Origin: an uncultured Sutterella sp.
GTDB lineage: Bacteria; Pseudomonadota; Gammaproteobacteria; Burkholderiales; Burkholderiaceae_F
Length of the DNA: 20,744 nucleotides
Assembly: GCA_905198475.1 (NCBI GenBank)
Contig: CAJKCQ010000037.1
Location: 1-20,744 of the forward strand
Reading direction: 5' to 3'
The notes under the pieces are model-generated. The model was given only the letters and a program-made list of their open reading frames with translations. It did no database searches and was not told the origin of the DNA. Both the position numbers and the translations under genes were made by a program. Below, piece by piece: positions 1 to 7,937 of this stretch (position 1 is its first letter; the number at the start of each line of letters is the position of its first letter).

Positions 1-602
1 CGGCCGAGCCCGTGCGGCGCTACCTCGCTTCGCGGGGGCTCGGGGGCTGCGACGCGAGCCCGATGCTGCGCGCCGAGGCGCTCGCTCCCTGCTGGGACGC
101 CGCGGGCGATGGGCGCCCCCGGCTCGTCGGGCGCTTTCCGACGATGCTCGCGCGGGTGACGGACGCCGCAGGCGGCCTCATCACGCTCCACCGCACCTTC
201 CTCACGCCCGAGGGCGCCAAGGCGCCGGTGCCCGCCGCGAAGAAGCTCGCGCCCGGCGCCGTCGAGGGCGGCCTCGTGCGGCTCTTCCCGCCGACGGCGA
301 TCCTCTGCCTTGCCGAAGGAATCGAAACGGCACTCTCGGTGCACGAGATGACGGGGCTGCCCGCCTGGAGCGCGATTTCGCTCACGGGCTTCCGGCGCTT
401 TGAGACCGTGCCGGAGTGCGTCGAGGTCGTGCGCATCTGCGGCGACAACGATCGCTCCTACGCCGGCGCGGCCGGCGCCTACGAGCTCGCCGCGCGCCTG
501 AAGCGAAGCCGCCCTGGGCTCGAGGTGAGCGTGCACATCCCGGCCGAGGCCGGGACGGACTGGAACGACGTGCTCATGCGGGGCGGCGGGCTTTCCTTTT
601 AG
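1..602 (+). CDS. Toprim-domain protein of phage/plasmid primase type (DUF7146-like), 5' end outside window
   Basis: The frame is open from the first bases and has no stop upstream, so the gene starts before the window. A GTG at 12 is only an internal candidate. Numbering from that GTG, the C-terminal part carries the acidic Toprim motifs AEGIE (about 101-105) and GDNDRS (about 144-149), which in this fold bind metal at the catalytic site. The phrase YLASRGL near the start and the TLHRTFLTP and GTDWNDVL segments are typical of the Toprim half of phage- or plasmid-borne primase-like proteins, whose N-terminal zinc-ribbon half would lie upstream. Such proteins are thought to prime or assist replication of mobile elements. 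The stop (TAG, 600-602) overlaps the stop of the convergent transporter gene. Family assignment is fairly secure. Whether the gene is intact or an element remnant cannot be seen here. Confidence 0.8.
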   Translation, partial: AEPVRRYLASRGLGGCDASPMLRAEALAPCWDAAGDGRPRLVGRFPTMLARVTDAAGGLITLHRTFLTPEGAKAPVPAAKKLAPGAVEGGLVRLFPPTAILCLAEGIETALSVHEMTGLPAWSAISLTGFRRFETVPECVEVVRICGDNDRSYAGAAGAYELAARLKRSRPGLEVSVHIPAEAGTDWNDVLMRGGGLSF

Positions 603-1468
603 GAGCGCTTCGCGCCGCTTCTCTTCGTGAGCACCGTGGCGCTCACGCCCGCGCAGATGATGATCGCGATGCCCGCGGCGGTCGCGGGCGCGATCGGCTC
701 GGCGAAGACCACGAAGCCGAGGACAGCGGCGAAGACGATCGCGGAGAACTGCAGCGCGCTCGTGAGGAGCATGTTGCCCGCGCCCCAGGCGCGCGTGAGG
801 CAGAGCTGCGCGAGGGTGGCCGTGACGCCGATGCCGAGGAGCGCCGGGAGGTTCTCCGCATGCATCGGGGTGAGGCCGCCCGCGGTGACGAGCTGTCCGA
901 GGAGGCCGCAGGTCGTGCCGAAGAGCGTGAAGTAGAAGACGATGCGCCAGTCGGGCTCGCCGAGCTTCGTGAGGCCCTTCACCTGCATGTAGGCGAGCGC
1001 GGAGAAGAAGCCCGATGTGAGGCCGATCAAGGCCGCGGTCTCCTCGCCCGCGTGCACTTCGGGGCGCAGTGCGAGCACAACGCCGACGAAGCCCGCCGCG
1101 ACGGCGGCGAGAAGCCCCGCGCTCGGCCGACCGCCCGCGCGCAGCGTGAGGATCGAAACGAAGAGCGCCATGTAGAGCGGGCTCGTGTAGTTGAGCGTCA
1201 TCGAGGTGCCGAGCGGCAGCACGCCGAGCGTCCAGAACCAGATCGTGAGGCCGAGCGTGCCGAAGAAGCTCCGCTTCATGTGCGAGAAGAAGAACTTCGT
1301 GCGCAGGCTGCGCCGCGTGAGGAGCACCCAGAGGGCGATGGCGGCGAGGCCGAAGAGCGAGCGGTAGAAGACGAGCTCGAAGGTCGAGAAGTGTTCGGCG
1401 CCGAGCTTCGTGCAGACGGCCATCAGCGAGAAGAGAAGCGATGCGGCGAGCATCCAGAGGCTTTGCAT
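599..1468 (-). CDS. EamA/DMT-family membrane transporter
   Basis: This 289-residue, very hydrophobic protein has about ten predicted transmembrane helices in two EamA repeats, the standard size and layout for drug/metabolite transporters. Repeat one holds the FELVFYRSLFGL segment and LNYTSPLYMALF. Repeat two holds ALQFSAIVFAAVLGFVVFAEP, matching the end-of-repeat signature of the family. It would act in the inner membrane, probably exporting small metabolites. The substrate cannot be predicted. I chose the ATG at 1466-1468 (MQSLWML). A longer frame to 1546 would translate straight through the hairpin at 1507-1531, and the extra 26 residues look non-native. A weak purine-rich site (AGGG) lies about 8 bases upstream. 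The gene sits downstream of the aspS terminator, so it is probably transcribed separately. Its stop overlaps that of the convergent Toprim gene. Confidence 0.87.
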   Translation of the reverse strand: MQSLWMLAASLLFSLMAVCTKLGAEHFSTFELVFYRSLFGLAAIALWVLLTRRSLRTKFFFSHMKRSFFGTLGLTIWFWTLGVLPLGTSMTLNYTSPLYMALFVSILTLRAGGRPSAGLLAAVAAGFVGVVLALRPEVHAGEETAALIGLTSGFFSALAYMQVKGLTKLGEPDWRIVFYFTLFGTTCGLLGQLVTAGGLTPMHAENLPALLGIGVTATLAQLCLTRAWGAGNMLLTSALQFSAIVFAAVLGFVVFAEPIAPATAAGIAIIICAGVSATVLTKRSGAKRS

Positions 1469-1506
1469 GGCGGACCCTGGCGGTGGGCGGTTTTCAGGGA
1501 TAAACA

Positions 1507-1531
1507 AAAGCCCCGCGGCTGGCGGGGCTTT
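1507..1531 (-). terminator. Rho-independent terminator of aspS
   Basis: Perfect 10-bp stem (AAAGCCCCGC at 1507-1516 pairing with GCGGGGCTTT at 1522-1531) with a 5-nt loop. Read on the minus strand it is followed by a T-rich tail (TTTTGTTT). It lies about 80 nt after the aspS stop and before the eamA start, which fits an aspS transcript end. Confidence 0.85.
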
Positions 1532-1610
1532 CAAGAGCGTCCGCACCGAAGGGGCTCCGTCGTCGGGGGCCCTTCGGAGGACGCTCGGGGAAGAGCGTGT
1601 GCAGACGGGG

Positions 1611-3416
<1,806 letters not shown>

Positions 3417-3598
3417 ACAAACTCCCAGATTTGCCGGCTCCGCGATGGAGCGGCAGGGTAGAAAAACAAGAAAAAATGAGGCGCGGCCGAGGCCCTTTCA
3501 GGTGGCTCGGGCGACCTTGAAATTCTTCGCGCGCGTCCGGAGACGAGGGCGCTCAGGTGGCGCCGTCAGGGTTCTTCCGGACATGCCGTCGCTGTAGT

Positions 3599-4285
3599 TT
3601 AGCTCGAACGCTCCTTCTCCGAGGACGTTTGCCCCACGGCCGCCGGGCGCGCGGCCTTCCCGGCCCGGTCCGCCGGACCGAAGTCGGGGGCGGAGGTCGG
3701 GGTCATGACGCCCAGGGAGACGTGGAACTTGAACGCGTCTTCGACCGTGGTCGAGGTCGGCCGCGCATCCTTCTTCTCGATCATCATCACGTAGCCCGAG
3801 GTCGGGTTGGGCGCCGTCGGGACGAAGACCGTCATCATGTCCGTGCCTTTGAGTTCGGCAAGCGTGCGCTCGGAGGGCGTCGATACGACGAAGCCGTAGG
3901 TCCAGCACCCGGCGCGCGGGAATTCGACGAGCACGACGTCGCGGAAGCTCTGCGTGCGGTCCGAGAGGACGGTCTCCATGATCTGTTTCACGCCCGAATA
4001 GATCGGACGCACCACCGGGATCTTCTCGAGGAGCCGCTCCCAGTGCTTGACGAACCACTGGCCGATGAAGTTCGCGACGAGGATGCCCGTCACGAAGATG
4101 AGCGCGGCGGCGATGACGAGGCCGATGCCCGGGATGCTCATGCCGAGCCACGCGTCGGGGCGCAGGTCGGGCGGCAGGAGCTGCACGACCGAGTCCGACC
4201 AGCGGATGATGGTTTCGAGCACCCAGAGGGTGATGGCGAGCGGGACCCAGAGGAGAAGCCCTGCGGAAAAGTACTTCTTGAGCAT
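3599..4285 (-). CDS. DUF502-family inner-membrane protein
   Basis: This 228-residue protein of unknown molecular function matches the DUF502 family. Two transmembrane segments (about 7-28 and 53-75) flank a short loop. A conserved amphipathic stretch (EKIPVVRPIYSGVKQI, about 87-102) and a soluble beta-rich region ending near residue 185 follow. The last 40 residues are Ala/Pro/Ser-rich and probably disordered. Family members commonly sit between an FmdB zinc-ribbon gene and aspS in Betaproteobacteria, exactly as here, but this does not define a role. The start ATG (4283-4285) lacks a strong Shine-Dalgarno. The 182 bp between this gene and aspS contain an A/T-rich patch (about 3460-3480) and no clear gene or strong terminator, so partial co-transcription with aspS is possible. 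Confidence 0.9.
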   Translation of the reverse strand: MLKKYFSAGLLLWVPLAITLWVLETIIRWSDSVVQLLPPDLRPDAWLGMSIPGIGLVIAAALIFVTGILVANFIGQWFVKHWERLLEKIPVVRPIYSGVKQIMETVLSDRTQSFRDVVLVEFPRAGCWTYGFVVSTPSERTLAELKGTDMMTVFVPTAPNPTSGYVMMIEKKDARPTSTTVEDAFKFHVSLGVMTPTSAPDFGPADRAGKAARPAAVGQTSSEKERSS

Positions 4286-4331
4286 GTTCGCTGCGGCGTC
4301 CGAGGGGGCGCCTGTGAGCCTGAGAAGAAAG

Positions 4332-4368
4332 AAGGCCGCGCGGCGGGCGGTTCCCGCAGCACGGCCTT
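4332..4368 (-). terminator. Hairpin terminator or attenuator between fmdB and the DUF502 gene
   Basis: AAGGCCGCGC (4332-4341) pairs with GCACGGCCTT (4359-4368), 10 bp with one wobble. An inner GCGGG/CCCGC stem lies in the loop. On the minus strand the hairpin is followed by a pyrimidine-rich tail (TTCTTTCTTCTC). It would end or attenuate the fmdB transcript before the DUF502 gene. Confidence 0.65.
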
Positions 4369-4433
4369 TGGGTTTGCGCGGCTCCCCGACGGGGCCGCGG
4401 AGGCACGGAGGAGCGCTCCCGCTGAGGGGAGGG

Positions 4434-4658
4434 CTACTTATCCGTGTGGCGGTGGGCCGCCGGCACGGCCTTCGGGCCGCCGCTGAAGTCCGTGGCCGCC
4501 CAGCCCGTGCCCTTGAGTTCGAACCCGGGGGCGGAGAGCTCCTTGCGGAAGGTTTCCTTGCCGCACTTGGGACATTTCGTCAGGGGCTTGTCGCTCATCT
4601 TCTGCAGGTACTCCTTTTCGAAGCCGCAGGATGTGCACTTGTACTCGTAAATCGGCAT
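4434..4658 (-). CDS. FmdB-family zinc-ribbon protein
   Basis: A 74-residue protein beginning MPIYEYKCTSCG, the hallmark of the FmdB putative regulatory family. One zinc ribbon is formed by Cys8-x2-Cys11 and Cys29-x2-Cys32 within the first 40 residues. The remainder is Gly/Ala/Pro-rich and low complexity, which is usual in the family. Biochemical function is not established: the name derives from a proposed regulator next to formamidase or amidase genes, but most members lie in unrelated contexts. The frame extends ten codons further upstream (to 4688). The ATG at 4656-4658 is preferred because MPIYEY is the invariant family start and GAGGGG lies about nine bases before it. It sits upstream of the DUF502 gene and aspS, a conserved neighbourhood, but a hairpin separates it from the DUF502 gene. 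Confidence 0.93.
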   Translation of the reverse strand: MPIYEYKCTSCGFEKEYLQKMSDKPLTKCPKCGKETFRKELSAPGFELKGTGWAATDFSGGPKAVPAAHRHTDK

Positions 4659-4709
4659 GATCAGAGGCCCCTCGTGAAAGGGGCGCAATAGGGTTTTGTT
4701 GGCGGGCGA

Positions 4710-4715
4710 ATTATA
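4710..4715 (-). promoter_or_regulatory. Candidate -10 element for fmdB
   Basis: A perfect TATAAT on the minus strand, about 52 nt upstream of the fmdB start, lies immediately after the T-tract of the EF-G2 terminator. No recognisable -35 hexamer lies at 16-18 bp spacing, because that position falls in the terminator hairpin. The call rests on the -10 match alone. Confidence 0.4.
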
Positions 4716-4719
4716 GAAA

Positions 4720-4752
4720 ACCGGCGCCGGCCGATGGGGGCCGGACGCCGGT
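4720..4752 (-). terminator. Rho-independent terminator of the EF-G2 gene
   Basis: ACCGGCGCCGGCC (4720-4732) pairs with GGCCGGACGCCGGT (4739-4752), 13 bp with one bulged base and a 6-nt loop. A TTTTC tail follows on the minus strand. It lies about 45 nt downstream of the EF-G2 stop. Confidence 0.82.
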
Positions 4753-4797
4753 CCGGTGTGGTGCGGGGCTCCGTGCGGGGCCCGCGTGGAGGACGCG

Positions 4798-6846
4798 TCA
4801 GTCCTCTTCGTCGCGCTTGTAGTGCGAGGCGAGCTCGGCCTGGCGCGCGGCCGGCACGGGCTGGTAGCTCGCGAGCTCCATGCTCCACGCGCCCGTGCCC
4901 TGCGTGAGCGCGTGCAGGCGCGTCGCGTAGTCCTCGAGCTCGGCGAGCGGCACGAGGGCGGTCACCTCCATGTCGCCGCCCGGGAGCGCCTCGGTGTTGG
5001 TCACCTGGCCGCGGCGGCCGGCGAGGTCGCCCGCAATGTCGCCCATGTACGCCTCGGGCGCGGTCACCTCGACGGTGACGATCGGCTCGAGCACCTGGGG
5101 CGCGGCCTTGGCGAGCGCGTCGAGGAAGGCCTTGCGGCCCGCGGCGACGAAGGCCACTTCCTTCGAGTCCACGGGATGGCTCTTGCCGTCGTAGACGATG
5201 ACCTTCACGTCTTCGAGCGGGTAGCCCGCGACGTAGCCGCGCGCGAGCACTTCGCGCACGCCCTTCTCGACGGCCGGGATGAGGTTGTACGGAATAACGC
5301 CGCCCTTCACCTGGTCCACGAACTCGAAGCCCGCGCCGCGCGGCAGCGGCTCGACCTTGAGGTACACCTCGCCGAACTGGCCCGCGCCGCCCGTCTGCTT
5401 CTTGTGGCGCGCGTGGCCTTCGGCGGGCGCGGAGATCGTTTCGCGGTACGGGATCGAGGGCGCCGCCGTCTCAACCTCAAGCTTGAAGTTCGCGCGCATG
5501 CGGTTGAGGATCGAGCGCACGTGCATGTCGGTGAGGCCGCGGATCACGGTCTCGTTGAGCACCGTGTCGTGCTCGACCGCCATCGTCGGATCTTCGTCCT
5601 GCATCTTCGCGAGCACCTCGTTCATACGCGACTCGTCGCCGCGGCGCTTCGGCCGGATCGCGAGGCCGTACATGGGCTTGGGGAAGTTGATCGGACGCAT
5701 CCGCACGCCCGCGTCGGTCGGGTCGCCGTGGATCACCGAGCCGTAGTGCAGCTCGTCGATCTTGGCGAGCGCGCCGATGTCGCCCGGGCTGAGGAAGTCC
5801 GTCTCCTGGGTGTTCTTGCCCTGCAGAATGAGCGGGCGCGGGGCCTTGATCGCCTTTTTGCTGTCGTCCACGTAGGTCACGGAGTCCTTGCGGATCGTGC
5901 CCTGATGGACGCGGAAGATGCCGATCTTGCCCACGTACGGGTCGTTCACGATCTTGAAGACCTGCGCGACCACGGGCATGTTTTTGTCGGGGTAGGTGCG
6001 GAAGGGCGATCCGTCGGCCTTCTGGAAGAGCGCGTCGTTCGCCTCGCCCGGGTGCGGGAGGTGGCGGATGATCACCTTCATGAAGTCGCGGATGCCGATC
6101 AGGTTCTTCGCCGAGGTGAAGCACACGGGGATCACGTGCCCTTCGCGGAGCGCCTTCGTGACGAGCGGGTGCAACAGACGCGGATCGACGCTGCCCTCCT
6201 CGAGGTAGCGCTCGAGCATCTCGTCGTCCTCCTCGACCACGCGCTCGATGAAGGCGCGGTGCACCTCCTCGACGGTCATGATGTCACTGTCGCCGTCTTC
6301 GCGGTCGAAGCAGTCGATCACGTGGGTGCGGTTGCGCGTCGGGAGGTTGATCGGCAGCACGCCCGGACCCCAGGTCTCGCGCAGCTCCTCGAGGCACTTC
6401 TCAAGGTTGGCGTCGGGGAGGTCGAACTTGTTGATGACGATCATGCGGCACAGGCCGCGCTCTTCGGCCGCGGCCATCATGCGGCGCGTGAGGAGCTCGG
6501 GGCCGCGCGTCGGGTCGATCACGGCGCAGACGGTCTTCACGGCGTCGAGCGCCGAGAGGTCCTGACCGAGGTAGTCGGGGTAGCCCGGGGTGTCGAGAAT
6601 GTGGATGCGCACCGGCGTGAGGTCCGTCATCGCCGTGTCGACGTGCGCCACCGCGAGGCGGATCGAGTGGCCCACCTCCTTTTCGAGCGCGTCGTTGTCG
6701 CACATCGTGTTGCCGCGCTCGACGCTGCCGAGTTCGGGGATCATGCCGGAGCGGTAGAGCATCGCCTCGATGAGGGACGTCTTGCCGCAGGAGCCGTGGC
6801 CGACGAGGGCCAGAGTGCGCAGATTCTCGGTGGAGTAGTTGCTCAT
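4798..6846 (-). CDS. Elongation factor G-like translational GTPase (EF-G2 type paralogue)
   Basis: This 682-residue protein has the full EF-G architecture: GTPase domain with P-loop GHGSCGKT (16-23), G3 DTPG (85-88) and G4 NKFD (139-142), a domain II beta-barrel, domain III, a domain IV with YDGKSHPVDSKE, and C-terminal domain V. The domain IV tip histidine is kept (His557). It differs from housekeeping EF-G in having a Tyr (Tyr89) where EF-G and EF-Tu have the catalytic His after DTPG, and a switch I lacking the usual RGITI. Both resemble the EF-G-like EF-G2 group (mycobacterial FusA2-like). It presumably binds ribosomes in the cytoplasm, but whether it drives translocation is unknown. It stands alone, not in a str (rpsL-rpsG-fusA-tuf) operon, so it is probably not the main EF-G. 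AAGGA lies seven bases before the start, and it ends at its own terminator. Confidence 0.93.
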   Translation of the reverse strand: MSNYSTENLRTLALVGHGSCGKTSLIEAMLYRSGMIPELGSVERGNTMCDNDALEKEVGHSIRLAVAHVDTAMTDLTPVRIHILDTPGYPDYLGQDLSALDAVKTVCAVIDPTRGPELLTRRMMAAAEERGLCRMIVINKFDLPDANLEKCLEELRETWGPGVLPINLPTRNRTHVIDCFDREDGDSDIMTVEEVHRAFIERVVEEDDEMLERYLEEGSVDPRLLHPLVTKALREGHVIPVCFTSAKNLIGIRDFMKVIIRHLPHPGEANDALFQKADGSPFRTYPDKNMPVVAQVFKIVNDPYVGKIGIFRVHQGTIRKDSVTYVDDSKKAIKAPRPLILQGKNTQETDFLSPGDIGALAKIDELHYGSVIHGDPTDAGVRMRPINFPKPMYGLAIRPKRRGDESRMNEVLAKMQDEDPTMAVEHDTVLNETVIRGLTDMHVRSILNRMRANFKLEVETAAPSIPYRETISAPAEGHARHKKQTGGAGQFGEVYLKVEPLPRGAGFEFVDQVKGGVIPYNLIPAVEKGVREVLARGYVAGYPLEDVKVIVYDGKSHPVDSKEVAFVAAGRKAFLDALAKAAPQVLEPIVTVEVTAPEAYMGDIAGDLAGRRGQVTNTEALPGGDMEVTALVPLAELEDYATRLHALTQGTGAWSMELASYQPVPAARQAELASHYKRDEED

Positions 6847-6951
6847 GGCTGATCCTTCTTAAGGAGTGGATTCAGACCATTGTGCGCCCCCCGCGTCCGG
6901 ATGGGGAGGGTACTCCGGGTAAGTCTTGATTGCGAATGCTCGACAAAACAA

Positions 6952-6973
6952 AAAACGGCCGGAGGGCCGTTTT
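6952..6973 (-). terminator. Rho-independent terminator of the response regulator gene
   Basis: AAAACGGCC (6952-6960) pairs with GGCCGTTTT (6965-6973), a 9-bp perfect stem with a GGAG tetraloop. A strong T tail (TTTTTTGTTTTG) follows on the minus strand. It lies about 30 nt after the regulator stop and isolates the regulator from the EF-G2 gene. Confidence 0.9.
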
Positions 6974-7001
6974 CGTGCAATACTTGAAGGTTCCGCTCCG
7001 C

Positions 7002-7709
7002 TCAGACGGGCGCGCCGGGGCGCACCACAAGCTGATAGCCGACACCGCGGATGCTTTCAATCGCAAGCTGCTTGCCGATCACGGCAATGAGCTTGTGGCG
7101 GATCGAGGAGACGTGCACGTCGATCGCGCGGTCGTAGGGGCCCATCGGACGGCCGAGCACCTTCGGGTAGATCTCCTCCTTTGAAACGGGCTTCCCCACG
7201 TTGCGCGCGAGGAGCTCGAAGAGCGAGAACTCGGTGCTCGTGAGCTCGATCGCGGCGTTGTCGGTCGTGACGGAGCGCTGCGTCGGATTGACGGTGACCG
7301 GGCCAACGGTGATCGGCGAGGCGACGGCGCGCGAGGAGGAGGTGCGGCGCAGGATCGCGTTGATGCGCGCGACGAGCTCGCGCGGCGGGCAGGGTTTCTG
7401 CACGTAGTCGTCCGCGCCGAGCTCAAGGCCGACGATGCGGTCCACGGGATCACCCTTGGCGGTGAGCATCAGGACCGGAATCTCGGACTTCTTGCGCAGC
7501 TCTTTGAGGACTTCGACGCCGTTCATGCCGGGCATCATCACGTCGAGCACGATGAGGTCGAAGTTGCCGCGGGCGGCCTGCTCGAGTCCCTCGGGTCCGC
7601 TGTGCGCGGGCGTGGTCTGGAATCCTTCGAGCGTGAGGTAGTCGACGAGGAGCGTGACGAGATCGACGTCGTCGTCGATGATGAGGATGCGGCGCGGAGT
7701 CTTAAACAT
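7002..7709 (-). CDS. OmpR/PhoB-family response regulator, CpxR-like, without an adjacent kinase
   Basis: A 235-residue two-component DNA-binding regulator. The receiver domain (about 7-118) has the acidic pocket IDDD (11-14), the phosphoacceptor Asp56 in VLDVMMPG, Thr83 and Lys105. A short linker (about 120-130) leads to a winged-helix DNA-binding domain containing LTSTEFSLFELLARN and VDVHVSSIRHKL-type segments, with VRGVGYQL-like residues near the end. The receiver resembles CpxR and RstA regulators. No sensor kinase gene lies on either side: downstream is a terminator and then EF-G2, upstream is a divergent efflux operon. The divergent arrangement suggests it controls the pump, itself, or both; this is inference. 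The start ATG (7707-7709) has no obvious Shine-Dalgarno. Family certain, target unknown. Confidence 0.95.
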   Translation of the reverse strand: MFKTPRRILIIDDDVDLVTLLVDYLTLEGFQTTPAHSGPEGLEQAARGNFDLIVLDVMMPGMNGVEVLKELRKKSEIPVLMLTAKGDPVDRIVGLELGADDYVQKPCPPRELVARINAILRRTSSSRAVASPITVGPVTVNPTQRSVTTDNAAIELTSTEFSLFELLARNVGKPVSKEEIYPKVLGRPMGPYDRAIDVHVSSIRHKLIAVIGKQLAIESIRGVGYQLVVRPGAPV

Positions 7710-7937
7710 TTAGTCTACTGATGCAGAACAAGATTCCCGGCAATCTTAACAACAATTTTTTAATTTCAGATCGAACCGGGTTGAAACCTACGCCCGCCGG
7801 CCACTGCAAGGGGCAGAAACCATTTCTCACATTTTCCGGAGAAAAGTTAACGTGGTGCCCGTGACGAACTCAGTGTTTCCCAAGGGTGTTTTTTGAGAAT
7901 GTCCGGAAAGAAATCCCCTTTGCTGGAGATACATCAG
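7710..7937. promoter_or_regulatory. Divergent control region between the response regulator and the efflux operon
   Basis: This 228-bp gene-free region is clearly more A/T-rich than its surroundings, especially around 7743-7770. It contains two inverted repeats: TTTCA (7764-7768) with TGAAA (7782-7786), and TTTCTC (7823-7828) with GAGAAA (7839-7844). A GTTAAC palindrome follows at 7846-7851. A near-repeat of TCCGGAGAAAAG (7835-7846) occurs as TCCGGAAAGAAA (7902-7913). These could be operator half-sites for the adjacent regulator. I could not assign convincing -35/-10 pairs, and no tandem GTAAA CpxR box was seen. Confidence 0.5.

Noticed and set aside
1469..1546. N-terminally extended start for the EamA transporter (to 1546)
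   Set aside because: The extension would run through the aspS terminator hairpin and adds residues unlike a transporter N-terminus; the ATG at 1468 gives the normal family length.
3417..3598. Possible terminator between the DUF502 gene and aspS (imperfect CCGAG/CTCGG arms near 3487-3512, then a T run)
   Set aside because: The stem is short and mismatched and the T run starts several bases after it, so I could not support a terminator call.
4756..6852. A 698-residue plus-strand open frame antisense to the EF-G2 gene
   Set aside because: Repetitive His/Arg/Glu/Val composition typical of an antisense shadow; the minus strand encodes a full translational GTPase.
7893..7937. Upstream in-frame starts for the outer-membrane lipoprotein
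   Set aside because: They would bury the lipoprotein signal peptide behind 13-15 polar residues; the ATG at 7938 has a good ribosome site and an ideal signal peptide.
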